Positions 13,576 to 25,963 of a stretch of DNA of 64,000 nt are shown here, in pieces. The stretch spans positions 155,357,983 through 155,421,982 of the forward strand of contig CM038216.1 of NCBI GenBank assembly GCA_021442155.1. Direction: 5' to 3'. Position 1 is the stretch's first letter, and each line of letters starts with the position of its first letter. The position numbers and the translations under genes are program-made. Below the pieces are notes generated by a model that was not told where the DNA came from, made no database searches, and was given only the letters and a program-made list of their open reading frames with translations. Origin of the DNA: Cymbidium sinense (Eukaryota; Streptophyta; Magnoliopsida; Asparagales; Orchidaceae).

Positions 13576-14578
13576 AAATATTATCACAAATTGATCCAGA
13601 TAAGATTTAAAAATTCTATTTTTTCTTTCTTTAAATATTGTTAGTGTATTCATCAACCTAAAAGGCTTAACTAGAAATTCATAATACTCATACTTAGCAT
13701 CAAATATTATATTCTTAATATCAATTTCTATCTTGATGATACTTAAATCTCAAATCAATTCTTAAAATCACAAAAACTCCCTCTTATTAATTAAATACAT
13801 TACCAACTCTAGAAAGCTAATATTTTCTTTTAATAGTCATCTTATTTAACGCTCCATAGTCATTTTATAATTACATCAAACTATCCTTCTTAATAAATAA
13901 AATAACTAGACTCCATGGGGATGTATTTGGTCTAATATATATATATTAGTGCTCTATGTTTCTACTTTATTTTTCCTACACTTACTATTATTTACTTGTC
14001 AATTTTGGTCATATCAAAAGATATTTGAATAAAAATCATAAAAAAAATTTTCTCAATTAACCTCCTTCTCGATGCACATGTAAAACCTACATTAAGAACC
14101 AACTAAATTATATAATTATATACAAATTTATGCATAAATATATGTTTTTTATTTTAGAAATTTAAAAATAATGATATTTTTAATATGATGTTAACAATTT
14201 AAATATTATGAATATAAGTATTAAAATTTATGTACGAGATATATAAATATATAAAAATTATATGATACTTATGTAAATATAAAATATTTTCGGGCACCAC
14301 TTTAAGTTTGAGATCAAATAATAACGAACAATCATAGAGCTGGCAACGTAAGCTTGAAAAGGACATGCTACTGATTTTTTTGTCTCTAGTAATCAACTAA
14401 CTTTTTTAATCATTAACGCATTTTACTGAAAATTGCTTATCTGCAGCACCTAATTAGATAACAGCCAGCAAATGAAGATTTATAAAGTCGATTTTAGTTT
14501 TGATTTCGGTTACGTATTGTAAAAGTTTATATATATATATTAGGGAATTTAATCATAAAAATTTAAATTCAAAATCTC
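13576..14578. other. AT-rich intergenic DNA, no feature seen
   Basis: AT-rich sequence without open frames, clear repeats or motifs that I can support. Confidence 0.6.
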
Positions 14579-14581
14579 TTA

Positions 14582-14872
14582 GGATCTGTTTGGGGCAACT
14601 ATACATTTTAAAAAGATGATTGTAAAATTGTTGTGAAGAAGATAAATTTTTGAAAAAATTGTTCTGTGTTTACAAATAATTTTTTTTAAAAAAAATTAAA
14701 AAAAATAGTTTTATGACAGTAATCATACTCTAATAGCTATGGTTTTTAAAACAGTCTTTTCACCACAAAATTTTTTGAAAATTAGTTAAAAAGTTGATAG
14801 ACAAACGACGATGTTTTGCTTTCTGGCTATTTTCTGAAAAAATAAAACAAAAAAACTATCTCAAATATACCC
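14582..14872. mobile_element. MITE, PIF/Harbinger (Tourist)-like
   Basis: A 291-bp element begins GGATCTGTTTGGGGC and ends, read from the other strand, GGGTATATTTGAGAT. These are imperfect terminal inverted repeats of the form GGRTNTRTTTG. It is flanked on both sides by TTA (14579-14581 and 14873-14875), the 3-bp target duplication typical of PIF/Harbinger elements. The interior is A/T-rich and non-coding. The TIRs are imperfect, so this is an old copy. Confidence 0.6.
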
Positions 14873-14875
14873 TTA

Positions 14876-15560
14876 ATTGAAACTTAAGTTCTTAATCGCT
14901 AAACTAAAGTTTGTTAACACTATTATAAAAATTCAATTTTAATATTTTTAATAATTTTTTTGTTTGTGTAATTTTGATTTTAATAAATTAACATATATTT
15001 TATGTATATATCTTTGATTAGTACGTAAAAATAAATTTAAAATTTTATATTAGTTGTTAACAAATTTTAAAAGGGAAATAAATAAAAAATCAATATTTTA
15101 GTTGCGATTTTAAATTTCCTGCATGTAGTGTATAGTTTGACTTAGAATTTATTTATATTTTTTATTTAATATTATGGCATTTCAAGCTGTTCTATGTTTT
15201 GCATGATAATCGTATAAAAAAGTAGATTTGTAAATTTATCTTTTATCAAGTTTTTATTTATTTTTTTTTTAAATGATGGTTAGCTTTACAATATGAAAAA
15301 AAAAAACGGTGAGCTGCTTGAAATAATAATGGATTTAATCATACATTTGAATATGCTCTATTATGATTTAAATACGATTAAAAAATAAGTTAATCAAATT
15401 TAAATAAATTTAAAAAATATTTAAATATGATTCAAAGAGGGTTTGAACATATGTTCTAAGAACCTTCCAAATATTTTATATAATTTTTGCATAAGAATTT
15501 CATCAAAATAATTTTATCCATTAAATATAATATAAATAATAAAAAAATACGTATATCCAT
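14876..15560. other. AT-rich intergenic DNA, no feature seen
   Basis: Very AT-rich stretch upstream of the LINE. No gene or repeat is supported. Confidence 0.6.
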
Positions 15561-15717
15561 TGAAGTCATCAATGAAAGAAGAAATGATAAAAGTCATTGT
15601 TGTGACGATAAGAGTGAGCATTGGCTTTGTCAGGATTTTCTTCATCGAGCAATCTCTATTGCTCTCATCCTGATCTTCTTTCTTCGAACTTGGCCAGTGG
15701 TCTTTCTCCTTTTCTAT

Positions 15718-17335
15718 GAAATCCCCACCACCATTTAACCTTGACAACCTTTTCAATCTTATCCCTCCTCTTCTGAAATCTTTGCTTTATGGGTCCTTTT
15801 CTTCTCCCTCATCTAATTTTGGAGAAATGGCGACCATTGCTCTTGCTTCTTACTCCTTCCCTCTTTATCTCTCATTTCCTCTCATGGGGTTTCCTTTCCT
15901 TTCTTTGGGTTTGCTTTCTTCAGATCCTATGTCTTTTTTCTCTATGTGCCTTAATTTTTCTTCTTCTCTTTCTTATATTTCTTTTGCGTAGTTCTCTAAA
16001 CTGGAAATGTATTTTATCTTCTCATCTTTCCACCTCTAAATATTTTCTAGCTAGCTTTATCTCCTTTAAGGACAAGTTTGTTCGCTTTTATGAAGAAGTT
16101 CTCTTAGGTGCCAAAGAATGGGGCTTGACTTTAGTTGGATATTCCATTGGTAAGAGGCCATATTTGTTCTTGTCAAAGAAGTATGGCAACTAAAAGATAC
16201 TATGTCATTATTCTCTCTGAATGAAGGATTCTTCTTATTCAAGTTTTTCAAAGAGAGAGATTTTAAAATAGTTTTGTCAATTTGACTTGGTTCTTCTTCC
16301 ATAAATCATTTATTCTTAAAAAATGATTATCGAGATTTCATCGGATTAAAGAGGAATTTTCCTTAATTTCTCTTTAGATTAAAATTATGGGTTTTCCTTT
16401 ATGTTTTGAAATTTTAATAGTATCTCCAAAATTGCAAGTAAAATTAGTACTTCTTTTGTGGTTGATAATCTCACGACAAATAAGTTTAGGCTCACTTTTA
16501 CTAGAGTCTATGTCTAGGTAGATAAAAATTCTTCTTTTTTTACATAAAATCACTATAAATATTAAAGGAAAGACATTCTTTTAAAGATCGTTTATGATTG
16601 GAAGACAACTAAATGTACTATATATGGTTCCTTCTCTCATTCTTCTTAGTCATGTCCAATTAATCTTGCCCTTTTATCTATTCAAGATGATTAAAGTAGA
16701 AGTGTTAGCCAAAAGCCTAAACAATTTAGAAGAAAATTTTTAACAAAATCTCATAGGGCACAGAGCTGGTCATAAAATTGATAGAGTTAAAGTATATGAT
16801 TCGTCTTTAGAAGGTCTCAAAGGCTTATCTCTATTCAACTATCTAAACTATTAGTTAAGGATACAAAGTCTACTCCCCTTCTCTCTTTGGATAAAGGGAA
16901 ATGTTCTTTGGTCAATTCGTGATCAATCAATTTTTTTTTTCAATTATATCATTAGATGTAGACTCTTCATTGAAAGAAAAATTAAAATTGTTGAATGATT
17001 AAAATATTAAATACACTTGTAATCCAACACTTGAAAATCTCCATAAGTCATTAAAATAGAAAACCCTAAAAAAGTCTTCACCTAATAACAAAGTGCAAAA
17101 TGTACTTTCCAAAAATAGTTTCACACTATTGATAGCTACATTTGGAACATTCATAGTTTCCACACAATTGATAAGGCCCTTGCTATAAAGAGCTTATCAA
17201 TAAGCTTCAAATTAAAAAAAAAAATCCATTCTTGAATGCAAAGTTAGTTCTTTAAATGATTTAAATCCTTGGTTTGTTTCATCTCGCTTTATGCAAATGA
17301 AAGAAGTTTCCACAATTTCTCTTCAGCAACTTTCA
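15718..17335 (+). pseudogene. LINE ORF1 remnant (DUF4283-type RNA-binding protein)
   Basis: Proposed start ATG 15718 (MKSPPPFNLDNLFNLIPP). Across shifted frames the translation shows the plant LINE ORF1 signature. Near 16080-16150 is a segment reading FVRFYEEVLLGAKEWGL then LVGYSIGKRP, followed by LFSLNEGFFLFKFF (about 16205-16250) and FFFHKSFILKK (about 16285-16325), then SISKIASKIS (about 16420-16455). Near 16590-16670 is a decayed zinc-knuckle stretch, DWKTTKCTIYGSFSHS, in which the second Cys reads as Tyr. In intact elements this protein binds element RNA. There are numerous stops. The downstream limit is approximate. Confidence 0.7.
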
Positions 17336-17339
17336 GTAG

Positions 17340-20246
17340 AATTTGGTTAAAATGGAATACTTTGACATCACTTTTTTCTTATTGTTGATCATCAATTCAT
17401 TCATGGACTTATTGTTGGTGGGTTAAATACTATATTCTATATTATTGCGGTTCATGTACAATTCTTTTATAGAAATAAAATCTCTATGGAATTCTCTTTA
17501 GCAATTGTTCAAGGTATTGATAAACTTTGGCTTGTATTAGGGAACTTTAATTATTGTAGGTTTAGTAATGAGAAAGTTGGCTGAAATTTTGTCCCTAACA
17601 ACAAATTTTGGGATTTCAATGATATGATTTGTAATTCTAGATTAAAAGATTTATCCTCTATTGGACTTGTAATTTCTTAGTTCAACAATAGAGTTAATTT
17701 TCCTATTCACATTAAACTAGACAGAGATCTAGTTAATGACAAGTGGTTGGATTTTTTCCTCTTATCTTATTATAAATTTGAGCAACATTGCTATTTAGAT
17801 CAATCTTCCATTACATCTTAATAGAATTATTACAAGCATAAACTTTTGTTTAAAATTACTAGATTTTTCAGTTCTATTTCCATCCCATATTCATCAAAGT
17901 TAGGCTTAGCTTATTCCTAAGGATCTAATATATGTCTTATAAAAAGTTGAATCTGTTAAAACAATTGGTTGTGCATGCAATCCTAGATTTCTAATACGTT
18001 TCTTTCAAAATCATATTTTCTTTGTTAAGGAAATTTTTAAAATCATGAACAATGAGCTTTTTTTGATAGTCCTACTACTATTCATCATGGTCTTTTTGGT
18101 TATCTCAAAGAGCAAGGGTTAAATGGATTACCAACGATGAGGATGATTCACAATTTTTCCTTAAAAAAATCAAAGGAAGGAGGAACTCCAACTTTGTTAA
18201 GGAAATTTTCACTTATGTTAGTTCTTTCTCCTCTCTTGAGGATATTTCTCATACAACTATAGATTATTTTAAGGCCTTAGTTAACTCAACTTATGTGTAA
18301 CAAGATTTAGATGTTCATATTCCTAAAAGAAGTACTACTATTCTTACTCACACTCTTACTTAATTGTTCCCATTACAGATGAGGAGATCAAAGAGGTGGT
18401 TTTGTCTACTCTTAAAAATTCAATGCCTTGGCCAAATGACTTTACCTTTGAATTATTTATATCCTCATGGGAGATCATTGGAGATCTATTGTGTGAGATT
18501 GTTAAATATTTCTTTCACTCTTGCAAGCTTTCTCGTGAGGTTAAGGTCACTGTTATCACACTCATACCAAACAAAAAACATGCACTTCTAATATTTCTAA
18601 TTTTAGACTTATATCTTTATGAAATTCTTTTTATAAAATCATTTTCAATATCCTTATTAATAGAATGAAGGTGGTTCTTCCTATTATAATTCATCAAAGT
18701 TAAACTAGCTTTGTCAAATTAGATTTTAAAAAAGGGCTTTGACTTAGTTGACAAATATTTCATTTGTGAGAGACTTCCTTTTAAGGGATTTCCTACTTTA
18801 TTTGTTAGTTGAATTAGATAATGTATTAAAAAAAAGTGCACTTCTCTATTTATATTAATGATTTTTTTTCATGATTTTCTAATTCCTCTAATGATATCTT
18901 GCAAGGTTGTATCCTATCCACATACTTCTTTTGCATTGACATCTATGCATTTTCATGCTTAATTAAGAAATGTATTACATCTAATATTTTGAGGGCATCA
19001 AGATAAATGATTGCACTAAGTCTCATTTACTAGATACTGATGAGTTGATCATATTTGAAAAAGCTTCTCTGGATAATCTCCAAAATCTCGAGATCATTCT
19101 TTAGTCATGCTATTTGGGATTCTCTATTAATCAAGAAAAAGGTAAAATACATTTCACTTCTAATGTATTTAATCCTTCTACTCTTAGTGAATGCATAGGC
19201 ATATATTGTCATGATAAGAAATTCACTTATTTAGGAGTGCCTATTTTAGAAAAAATATTGCATTCTATTTATTTCTATCTCTTACATCAAAAGATACATA
19301 AATTACTTGATGGCTAGAAGGTAAGAACTCTTTCTTACGTTAGTAGAATTCAACTTGTAAAATTTTCAATTTGGAATCTTGTTGCTTATTGAATCGGATC
19401 TTTAACTTTACCTAACTTATATATTAAATATATTAATAGTGTTCTAAAATTTTATTCTATGGCAGCATACTTAATATGAAACTTCACCTTATATCTTGGG
19501 AGAATACTTATTGTTCTGAGCGTAATGGAGGTACAAGACTTCCGTCCATCCTAGCTATTACTAATGATTTCTCTTCTACTCTTTTTTTGGAGAACTCTTT
19601 CGATTAAAGTTTCTCAAATCCTTGCAATTTAATAAGTACATTTCCTCTAGAAACCTTTTTCTAAAAAATATTGTAATTTTTGCAAGAAAAATGCAATGTG
19701 CTATAAGATTTAAAGTACATTTCCCACTTGAATTGCTTTTATTTCATATTAGGATCCTTTGATTCTTGAAAATTCATTAGAAGATATTTTGGTGCTAAGG
19801 TATTTAATATGCTTGGCTTTGCTTTGCATACTGCTATCTCTGCTCTCATCACTGATAGTAATTGGGACATTAGTAAAATTACAAATCAAGACATTTTTCA
19901 TTTTTTCTAAAGATTTTATTGATGTGGTTTATTAGAGTAATGATACTTCAGCTTCATTTAAAACCTTTTTAAGATTCTTCAATTATGGATTGGCATTCCA
20001 TCATATGGCACACTAATTAAGCTCTAAGATACTCTCTTTTTGCTTTGCTATGTATTTTAGATGGCCTTAAGATTACTGATATTTTGATTTCTAGAAATAT
20101 TAATATTTCATCATTCTACTACATCTACTTTAACAAATCAATGTCTAAGAACTATCTTTTTTTTTTAATGTTCATACACTAACAAGCTTCTTTTAGATAT
20201 TATATCATGGGCAACTAATTTTCTTCTTAGACTTGCATTACTTCAA
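17340..20246 (+). pseudogene. LINE ORF2 remnant (endonuclease + reverse transcriptase)
   Basis: The endonuclease lies at about 17380-17830: QFIHGLIVGGLN, then WLVLGNFNYCRFSNEKVG (normally GDFN), NNRVNFPIHIKLDRDLVNDKW and a decayed SDHSP-like end. The reverse transcriptase lies at about 18110-19310: NSMPWPNDFTFELF, NFRLISLWNSFYKIIF, FDLVDKYFICERL, and the YLGVPILEK block near 19228. The catalytic (F/Y)ADD position reads DTDE (19033-19044), so the active site is lost. The zf-RVT-like segment with DWHSIIWHTN is at about 19988-20020. In a live element this protein nicks DNA and primes cDNA synthesis; this copy cannot. Confidence 0.8.
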
Positions 20247-20255
20247 TTATTTTTA
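20247..20255. repeat. 9-bp target-site duplication, left (MULE)
   Basis: TTATTTTTA, identical to 25415-25423 on the other side of the MULE. Nine bases is the usual target duplication of Mutator-like elements. Confidence 0.85.
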
Positions 20256-20460
20256 GGCGAAATTTTTAAATTAGGCTTAATGCTAATCTTAATTAACAAT
20301 TTAAGCATGAAAAAAAATTAACATAATAGGCATATCGTCCATTCAATAGAAGACTGGCACCAACGTGACTTTCACATCAGCGCCAGTTGTCCGTTGAACC
20401 GACTAGCTCTTTTTTATTTTTTATTTTTAAAAAATTGGGGGCAGTTTTTATATTTTACAC

Positions 20461-20735
20461 GTATTGGAGTCATACGATGTCGGAATTGAGAGAACTTAGT
20501 ATTGTTGAAATCATAACAAACTTTCTACAAATTTCATGTTGGTCAAAATTTACAATTGCAGCCCGATACAATAGTTTTCGAATCGCAAAAAAAACTACTA
20601 CTCTGGTGAAACTCGGACCTTTCATATTTTGTATGTATTAAAGTCATACGGTGTCGGAATCAAAAAGAACTTCATACCATTGGAATCGTAATGAAATTTT
20701 CTACAACTTTCATGTTGGAAAAAATTTGTGATTGA
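20461..20735. repeat. Two-copy direct repeat inside the MULE
   Basis: A ~100-bp block containing AGTCATACGRTGTCGGAAT and, later, TTTCTACAA-TTTCATGTTGG occurs at about 20461-20550 and again at about 20635-20735, 174 bp apart. It lies in the non-coding region downstream of the transposase end. Confidence 0.7.
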
Positions 20736-21439
20736 TGCGATTTCTGACGGCAAAAAAGCTGAAGTTTTCTCTAAATATTGTTCACGGATTAGTTCATAGC
20801 AGTTTCAGACTTGATGGGAAGTATTGATTTCAAAAATTAATAAAAGAAAAACAAAAGTTTTAAATATATAATAGGTTTTAACAATCACTGCTACTAAATG
20901 TGGCACAGTGGCAATCAATGTTCTATAAGGAATTCCCAGTTTACAGAATGTAATTTCATGTTTGTATATGATGGCCTTATGTATTCCCTAATTCTATTTA
21001 TCCTCTTAGAGCTACTCAAATCTTGGCTTTATAAAGTGCATCCCTACCACATTGTAAACATATTTGGAGCTGCATTTTGAAGATGAGAGTAAATATTTGA
21101 CTTTGGAGAGTGCTTCAATGCATAACTCTAAACAAAACGAAACCAGCTAAGAATTGGGGCATTAGAGGAATCAAAATCAACAAAAAATGCGTGTACTTCA
21201 GATACTACAACAGCTGGCAAGACACATTATAATTCGCTAAACCATTTGAATTCAGAACAGAACATTATATACTAAAAAAAACACAACTCAATACACACCA
21301 ACAAGCACAACTCATTATAAGCTAACAACATGATTTGCTAAAACCTATCAAAAATAAATAAACATGGCTTGCTACAAATTAACAACAACCAGTTTACAAA
21401 CAAACTCAAATAACTGAAAGGTAAGTGAACACGATTATA

Positions 21440-23600
21440 TCCCATGACACCGAGCTTGCGGGCACGTTATTCTGTTATGCCTAATATTTTTTTATACACT
21501 ACAAATCTTATTACTTCTTGTAGTATTTTCATCTATAGTATTTCTGAATCTATTTGAATGTGGTCGACCTGACTTCCTCTAAATATTTGGTGAATAGTAC
21601 TCTGGGAAGTTCCTAGCAGTTATGTGTTCTGGCCACTCATCACGATCATGGATGATATAAAATGCTCCCTGGTAGGTTTTGCAGTAGTAGTTCAAAGTGT
21701 AGTAGGTCGATACGTAATGAATGTGGCTTATATGTCATTGCCCTAACACAGAAATGATGTGAGGATAGGGTATGTGATAAGCTTGTGGTTGTCTGCATGT
21801 ACACCTATAAATATAATTTTCATACAACTTAACCTTGTAGATTCTGCTGGTGCTATCGAACACTTGGTACTCATTACTGTTTATTCATACTAGCTCAAGA
21901 AATCTCTTTGCCTCATGTTTATTACCCTGCAAAGTTGCCTTAGCTCACATAGAAAACATGGAGTCGTGTTGGTTGGCTACTAATGTTGCTGAGTCAAGGC
22001 TTTTCAAGAATGTGGTGACTATGTTATGGTATATTGCAGAGACTACTGCCTGAATTGGCAATACACGTGTCCGCTTAAGTATACTATTGAAGCATTTAGT
22101 TGCATTTGTGGTCATTGTGTCATATATGTACCCATCATCATGGGTTAGAGACCACTGTTGTACATCCATTAATACAAGCCAATCGTATATCTCCTATTTG
22201 ATGTTCTTGATATCAGTCATATACTTTTAAAATGCGGATATCATTAGTATTACCCGCGACATCCATCTTATGGCATATGAAATCAATATCTCGGACTCCA
22301 AGTTGTCTAACTGCCTTTTTAAAATTCTCCCTTAGATGCCTCATGCAAAAGCGATGTGCAGCCCACAGTAATATTTCCCTACAATCCCGTACCAAACCAG
22401 CGTGCCTGTCAGAAATGATGCATTAATCACCTCTAGTATAGATAAATAGAATTAAGTCTCGGAGTGTACGTAGAAACTAACACCATGACTCAATACTCTC
22501 TGATTCTACTACTATGAAGGCCAGTGAAACTCAATCATTGTTAGCATCAATTTCAACTGCGCTGAGTAGAGTCCCCCTGTACTTACCTAGGAGGAAAGTC
22601 CCATCAAGACATAAAACTAGGTGACAGTATTGCCAACCAGTAATTGAAGGCTCGAATGACTAGAATAATCATTGAAATCTATTTGACTCTCATGATTGTC
22701 CTCGGTAGACTGATCCTGGTATAGCTGAGCATATAGCACACATGATTCTCTCCAACGATCGGTAAGATTCCTCCCAACTGTAGAAAATAACCTTCAGTGC
22801 CTTACGTCGTGCATCTCAGGCTTTCATATAGGACATTCTTATGTTAAATTTGGACTCAATATGGCCTATAATCTCTGTGGACTTTAAATTCAGTTGACGC
22901 CTAATTACAAGTTGAATGAAATAACTGTTAAACTATATTGTATATTGCCTATGTCTAGCATTGAGGACTAAATAACTACATGTATATTGTGAGCCTTTAC
23001 TGTCAATTCTCCATGCACCTCCCAATCTCTTACTTGAACTTGCATGTAAGCGCCACATGCAAGGTATAACTTGGTCCACATGTTGGGTGCAGAATACGGT
23101 GAACTTTACTTTGTTTGAAGCGTATATCATATAATTGACATTATTGATGATAGACAACCTGAACAGCAAACTGCAGCTGCTTCTTATTATGAAAGCACAT
23201 ACCTTCTAACGGTTCATCTGGAATGCAACTTATGTTCAAAAATTGACTCATCTGAAGGCCCATGAAATGTAAGCTCTTCATCACATTCTCTAGCTGTTTG
23301 AGCACTGCGCATATACTCATTGTTAGATAATAAGTACTCATCTGTTTAGCTTATTCTAACTGAATAGTCCCTGATAAGCTCTCTGACCCTGTTAGATGGA
23401 TTTGTGCCCCTTAAAGAAGGTTGCTCTGCATCACTATCATCCCCTTCATCATCATCGTTACTTGTTGCAGAAGGCATAGTTTCATATTCATCACTACCAT
23501 CACCTTCAACATCACCCACAATATTAGAATTTGTCCCAGCTAAAATAATAACTTCTGTTGGTATAGACCCGTATGCTTCCACTTGAGCAGTTAGTTGAGA
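21440..23600 (-). pseudogene. MULE transposase remnant (MuDR/MURA family)
   Basis: Read from 23600 downward. First comes an acidic N-terminal region (23582-23346) rich in Asp/Glu/Ser. Next is the MuDR N-terminal domain with FHNKKQLQFAVQVVYHQ (about 23190-23140) and CMWRLHASSSKR (about 23070-23030). The DDE core has LDGTFLLGKYRGTLLSAVEID (about 22610-22545), ISDRHAGL (about 22420-22400) and HRFCMRHLRENFKKAV (22360-22310). The motif normally ending E-(C/S)-FN reads TKCFN (about 22090). A SWIM-type zinc finger, CTCRQPQAYHIPYPHI (about 21810-21760), has Tyr where the third Cys is expected. The C-terminal knuckle (about 21515-21460) has a stop codon in place of its second Cys. Stops and shifts throughout make it a pseudogene. 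Confidence 0.85.
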
Positions 23601-25339
23601 ATCAAATGTGATGTATTGATCTTGATTGGAGCTCTAATACTCCGATCGCCATCTCTTTCCTCGCACTGCAGTTCCTCAACTTCAACCTAAATTACTACAT
23701 CTTTGCGGATCTTTGCGTTGACTAGATTCACACTTCATCATCACTTGTATGATGTAGATGAATCCCAATAGAAAAATAACCTATAAGATTAACACAGGAC
23801 TTTTGCTTGGTCTAACTTCAATGACCTCATAATTTGCTTTTGTAACTCCATCAAGTTAATCCGTCGTGGGATCTGGATTAGTCGATTTTTCCCACCAATG
23901 TAGGTCGGAATAAAATCGTCACTAACATTCAGTTTTCCACCATAATATAATATTATGCAGATAGTTTCTAAAAACTAACAACTCTAAACAGTAAGAATCT
24001 TTTCTCTCACCTGGTCAAAGAAAAAAATCAATTCAGGATATAATACAATTTTGCATTTTAGTTGGAACTATTTCACAAACTCAAAATCTTTAATTTTCAA
24101 ACCTCATTTCAATATCTTTTCACAACTAAACTGACATATACAATAAAAATAATTATAATCTCAAAATAATAAATAAATTCTTAACATAAACCCAAAATCA
24201 TATGTTTTAAAGCTAAATAGCAATTCTTCCTTCGCATATGATAATAAAGAAATTTCTAACATAAACACAAAATCATAAGTTCGATGTTCATGTATACCCA
24301 TCAAAAGATATCTCCTGTAGTTCAATCTAAGAAGCCCAATAGACCTCCACCAATTGTCTAATCAAGATAACTAATTTTTAAGTATTTCTCACTTATTTAT
24401 CAATAAATTACCTAACTTATTGTCAAACAAGAAAAAAAATGTCTATCATTCTTTCAGAAATTGGTCACCCATTTTTTAATAAGCTAGTTGACATATTATC
24501 TAACAAGGTAGATGCTTATCATTTTTTTATCATCTACATGCCAACTCAACTACCTTTAATTAAACTCAACTCCATCACAGGAGATAACTCAATAGTTCTT
24601 TTAATCGCAGGAGACAACTCAACTCCATCAAAAGAGACCACTTATGTTCCTCAAATAAAAAATAAATTCCTAACAGTTGGAACACTTTCTTTGTCTCTTT
24701 TTATTTATAAGTCAAGTAATTTGAAAAGATAGCTTTGATTCATTTTTTGATCTACTCTTCCTTACTATCTTGATCTCTTTTCATTCTTCCTTCAAAAATA
24801 TCAACAACAACAACAAGACTCATATCAAAAACACCACCACCAACAACAACACTCATACCAAAAACACCAACAACAATAACAACAATCAAAACTCGGCAAG
24901 CTCATACCCAAACAGCTATAAACATGACAATAACGAAGCAAAAAAAAGAGCGGTCTCCGGTGGACATATACAAATCTAGCCTAATAACACATTAAAATTT
25001 ACAAAATATACAAAATACACAAATTTAGCCAAACAACACAACTAAATAAGTAAATCATATAACATAAAGCCATGCATAATGAGATCTATTACAAATTTAG
25101 CATTTAGGGAAAAAAATACCTAAATCGGCAACGATGAATGATGAAATTGGCGGTGGCTCGCTCCTTGGCCGGAAACTCTCCATTCTGGTGTGGCGCTTGG
25201 TGAAAACCGGCGATGGCTGGATTTGGATCAGGATTTAGGAGGAAAAAATAGATCTAGATATGCTCTCGATTTTTCATCCAGAAAGGATGATAACAGGGCG
25301 ACTTACATGGATCGCGTTGCTAATAGTCAGAAGGATGAT
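23601..25339. other. Non-coding right half of the MULE
   Basis: About 1.7 kb upstream of the transposase start, inside the element. It holds an open frame of 97 codons (24439-24732, plus strand) that I do not recognise. It also has a CAA/AAC-rich low-complexity run (about 24795-24895) and a GC-richer patch (about 25125-25260) containing several CCGG and GGCGG motifs. The patch could be the transposase 5' UTR/promoter or a captured host fragment. Confidence 0.4.
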
Positions 25340-25414
25340 TGACTATTATGTTAATTTTTTTTCGTGCTTAAATTGCTAATTAAGATTAGTATTAAACCTA
25401 ATTTAAAATTTCTC

Positions 25415-25423
25415 TTATTTTTA
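25415..25423. repeat. 9-bp target-site duplication, right (MULE)
   Basis: TTATTTTTA, the partner of 20247-20255. It marks the point where the LINE sequence resumes. Confidence 0.85.
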
Positions 25424-25600
25424 TTTATCAAAGATATGCATAATATTTCCTAAGAAAGCCATAAGGTTTTCTATCTCTACTTATTGTTTGGTTTACTTCA
25501 TTTGGAAAATATTAATTTACTTTTGCCTAGTAATAGTTCTTTTAAAATTACTTTAATTTAATTCATACGTATGTTTATAAACTACTAAAATTGACTCAAT
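25424..25600 (+). mobile_element. LINE 3' remnant, displaced by the MULE
   Basis: Directly after the target duplication the plus-strand translation reads FSISTYCLVYFIWK (about 25460-25515). This resembles the hydrophobic YxIWxxRN block near the C-terminus of plant LINE ORF2 proteins. Joined across the MULE it follows the zf-RVT-like segment ending at 20246. The 3' limit is uncertain because no clear poly(A) tail is seen. Confidence 0.55.
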
Positions 25601-25963
25601 TACGGCATAAAACGGCTCAAAATGAATCAATTTTGGCCCAACTTAAATTTAATTTCAAGCCGATTACAATTTCGGGTTGAGAACGTACAATTCGTTCGAG
25701 CTGAACATTATTTAACTGGTTTACTTATTCTAAATGAGAACAACATTAAAAAAATCAGCACGTTAATAAACAAGTTGATTTCGGATAAATCCTAACTTGA
25801 GCCACAGCCTTAGAAATTTGTTATAACAAAAAAAAAAAAAAATCTTATAAATTTATTTTTATGTAATTTCGTGGGACTGTATCCTCTGCTCTCGCAGTCT
25901 CTCCCTCTTCTCTCTCTTATCTCTCTCACGACGCCGAATCCAAGTACATCGCCGGCGCCGGCG
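25601..25963 (+). promoter_or_regulatory. CLC promoter and 5' leader
   Basis: A TATAAAT box at 25846-25852 lies about 115 bp upstream of the proposed start codon. It is followed by a pyrimidine-rich leader (about 25880-25935, mostly CTCTCT runs), typical of plant 5' UTRs. An A16-like run sits at 25828-25842. The transcription start would be near 25875-25880, an inference from TATA spacing only. Confidence 0.5.

Larger units (their letters stand above)
15560..20246 (+). mobile_element. Decayed L1-type LINE, 5' and central part
   Basis: Non-LTR retrotransposon read on the plus strand, with the order 5' UTR, ORF1, ORF2 (endonuclease, reverse transcriptase, C-terminal zf-RVT region). Both reading frames carry many stops and shifts. 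CG dinucleotides are almost absent, as expected of an old methylated element. Its 3' end is displaced by a MULE inserted at 20256; the LINE frame resumes after 25423. Confidence 0.85.
20256..25414 (-). mobile_element. Mutator-like element (MULE), 5159 bp, with TIRs
   Basis: The left end starts GGCGAAATTTTTAAATTAGG and the right end, read from the other strand, GAGAAATTTTAAATTAGG. The inverted repeat continues for about 75 bp with few mismatches (left about 20256-20332, right about 25340-25414). It is flanked by a perfect 9-bp duplication. The transposase runs on the minus strand (about 23600 to 21440). About 1.2 kb on the left and 1.7 kb on the right of it are non-coding. The element sits inside the LINE, so it is younger than the LINE. 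Because its own transposase is broken, it could now move only in trans. Confidence 0.9.

Noticed and set aside
25871..25963. N-terminal extension of the CLC protein
   Set aside because: There is no ATG in this frame back to the upstream stop, the stretch is a CT-rich leader just after a TATA box, and starting at 25964 gives the usual family length.
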